A DNA stretch of 64,000 nt from Oreocharis arfaki. Lineage: Eukaryota > Chordata > Aves > Passeriformes > Paramythiidae. A program made the translations under genes and the position numbers. The stretch covers positions 778,082 through 842,081 of the forward strand of contig VZRR01007595.1 of NCBI GenBank assembly GCA_013398015.1. The letters are read 5' to 3'. The notes beneath the pieces were generated by a model. That model saw only the letters and a list, made by a program, of their open reading frames with translations, did not search any database and had not been told where the DNA came from. Below, piece by piece: positions 62,181 through 64,000 of this stretch. Position 1 is the stretch's first letter. Every line of letters starts with the position of its first letter.

Positions 62181-62690
62181 GGTGCTCTGTCATATGTGAT
62201 TCTTCCAGGGAGAGGGTGGGTCACGCTGCTCTTACCACCTACCAAGAACACAGCAGAGGGATGATCCCAGGCTGGATCTACACAGCCTTGGACGAGAGGG
62301 GCTGGATGTTTCTGTAGACATTCACGTATGTGAAGCCTGGTGGACATGAGGTGTCTCATCCAGGGTTTGCAGGGTCACTGGGACTACCAAAAGCCTCACA
62401 GCCAATACATGGCCACTGTTTCTGAAGCAGACACTGGCCTGGGATTAGAGAGGGCAGGTGAGCTCAGGGGTACAGTGGGTGCTGTAAGGGTCTGATAAGG
62501 TGCCAGGGCCCTACGGGCACGCACCAGCTCTGCAGCCACTTCACGCTTCCAAGAGACTGAGTCGTTGGTGTTTGTGGTCAGCTCTGACCACTGGCTTGGC
62601 TTTTCCTCAGGGATTCTAGTGAAACAGAGGAAGCAGTGGGAGCAGCTAAACAGTTCACAGAGCATTTTAAGGGATGTCACAGAAAAATCT
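62181..62690 (-). other. G+C-richer block beside the LTR, origin unresolved
   Basis: Directly right of the LTR the sequence stays clearly richer in G+C than the neighbourhood until about 62690, then falls back to A+T-rich. On the minus strand it lies upstream of the LTR, where the internal end of a provirus would be. A 94-codon minus frame (62396-62680) contains words such as WKREVAAELVRARRALAPYQ. I do not recognise a retroviral domain in it. It could be internal ERV sequence, another repeat, or host sequence into which the ERV inserted. Confidence 0.3.
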
Positions 62691-64000
62691 CATACTGTTA
62701 GTATTTGTTACTGAAACTATAGCTGTGGACACTTGAGCAGATTAATAAGGATACTTTCACTTTTTATTCTAATTTTTATTAAGGAAAAAAAAAGATGTCA
62801 GATATTCCTCAAAATATTAATGCTTTTTTAGATAATAGTAAAAAAGGAAATTTATATAGATGTTTTATCTTCTTAATTTTATGGCTTATGATGGTCTACA
62901 TGTTCTTGCAATTAAACTAATACTATACATCAAGAAAACAAAAAAAAGGCAAGTTATAAGAAAACAACATAAAAGGAAAATTTCTAAAATCATTACTGCT
63001 TTACATCAATAAAATCCAATTAAAAATGTTCTTGAAAGATACTTTTTATGGAAAATTTAATTTTAGCTGACAATTTATTTTATTTTATTCCAAGGAGTAT
63101 TAAAAAAGACAGTGTTTCCAGAGGCAGGGAAAAGAAACTGACAGGGATGACCATTGCACAAAGACTGGTTAGAGAAGATGAGGGCAGCTGGTAGCTGAAT
63201 GTTTTTTTCAGGCAGCAGGTTACCAATTAAAAGACATGTGAATCATACAGGAACTCCTTAAGGCCGAAGTTAAAAAATTTTAATATGCAAAAAACCCCCA
63301 ACTGTTTATCAGGTGTGTCTAGTGTACCACTAAATTGCCAAAAATCCTAAACTACCCCTGCAAATCTATCACTGAAATAGTGCAAAGGAAAAGCTTGAAG
63401 TTGTGTAATATTGTTGACTAAAAGAAATAAAAAAGACACCTCCAAGAATCTCAGCATTACTGAGTGTTGAACTTTTTCCCACTTTCTAAATCAGAACTCA
63501 GTACTCAATAATTAAATCACTATGTCCACTGCTTCTCTGTACAAAAAGTGTCCTATGTTTTATTATAACATACTCTTCCAGAGAGAAGAATACACTTGGT
63601 GTAAAGGTAAATAGATACTCTCGTATTTGGACACCTCAGAGTCTAGCAGCTAAAAATTGAGGTCTATTAGCATTGAAATCAAGAAAAAAATCTCTGAATG
63701 GGCAAGGCTTGTGAGGAGAAACTATCCTTTATTAGACCAACCAGTGCTAAGAGGAATGTAATAAAGGTAAAAGGCAACTGCCTACTACCTTGTATTGTTT
63801 TATTTCCTGACATCACAGCTACCACAAGGATACTATTACTTCAGAAAAGCACTTAGCAGGTATGTCTGTGGCTGAATGGTGAAGGCTCTAGCAGGACATT
63901 GCACACAGAATATTTGGATCCACTGCACAGTAACAAGAGCTACAATATACAAGGGTATTAGAATAAATAAATAACTCTTTCCTCAAAGACATAACTGGAA
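62691..64000. other. A+T-rich unique sequence, no gene seen
   Basis: No open frame of note, RNA gene or recognised mobile element up to the end of the window. Confidence 0.5.

Overview
The window looks like an A+T-rich, gene-poor stretch of a bird chromosome. The organism is inferred from the repeats: five CR1 LINE fragments and four copies of LTR/ERV families that I recognise from avian genomes (two common avian ERVL-type LTR groups). No complete protein-coding gene, tRNA, rRNA or CRISPR array could be supported. Almost all open reading frames are short, have no recognisable motifs and fit chance frames or translated repeat remnants. The start is an assembly gap (Ns, 1-58), and a second join is marked by a single N at 22660.

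Layout. 59-11.4 kb is mostly featureless, with one small CR1 scrap near 3.8 kb. A (TA)-rich tract at 11.44 kb abuts an antisense CR1 3' end (11.49-11.93 kb). 17.2-18.65 kb is the compositional outlier: a deleted ERVL-type LTR followed by a strongly CpG-rich, G+C-rich segment with a minus-strand AATAAA and a long polypurine/polypyrimidine tract, possibly another LTR or a real CpG island. An ERV repeat lies at 22.4-22.9 kb on the minus strand and contains the duplicated assembly join. Further CR1 copies lie at 25.65 (-), 28.4 (+) and 31.25-32.6 kb (+, with reverse-transcriptase coding remnants). A plus-strand ERVL-type LTR lies at 36.1-36.5 kb. The following 25 kb is nearly repeat-free as far as I can see, with simple repeats, short tandem duplications, a G-rich tract at 48.0 kb and a perfect 17-bp hairpin at 55.2 kb. 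A minus-strand ERVL-type LTR lies at 61.8-62.2 kb, flanked by a G+C-richer block up to 62.7 kb.

The window is therefore best read as intergenic or large-intron DNA. I found no convincing new multi-gene system. The most unusual items are structural: the perfect inverted repeat at 55201-55243, overlapping mutually exclusive inverted repeats at 14600-14638, an inverted duplication at the deletion junction of an LTR (17425-17447), a CR1 copy with an inserted segment resembling DNA 1.8 kb away, and the CpG-rich island. Repeat family assignments are from memory of consensus sequences, not from a database search.
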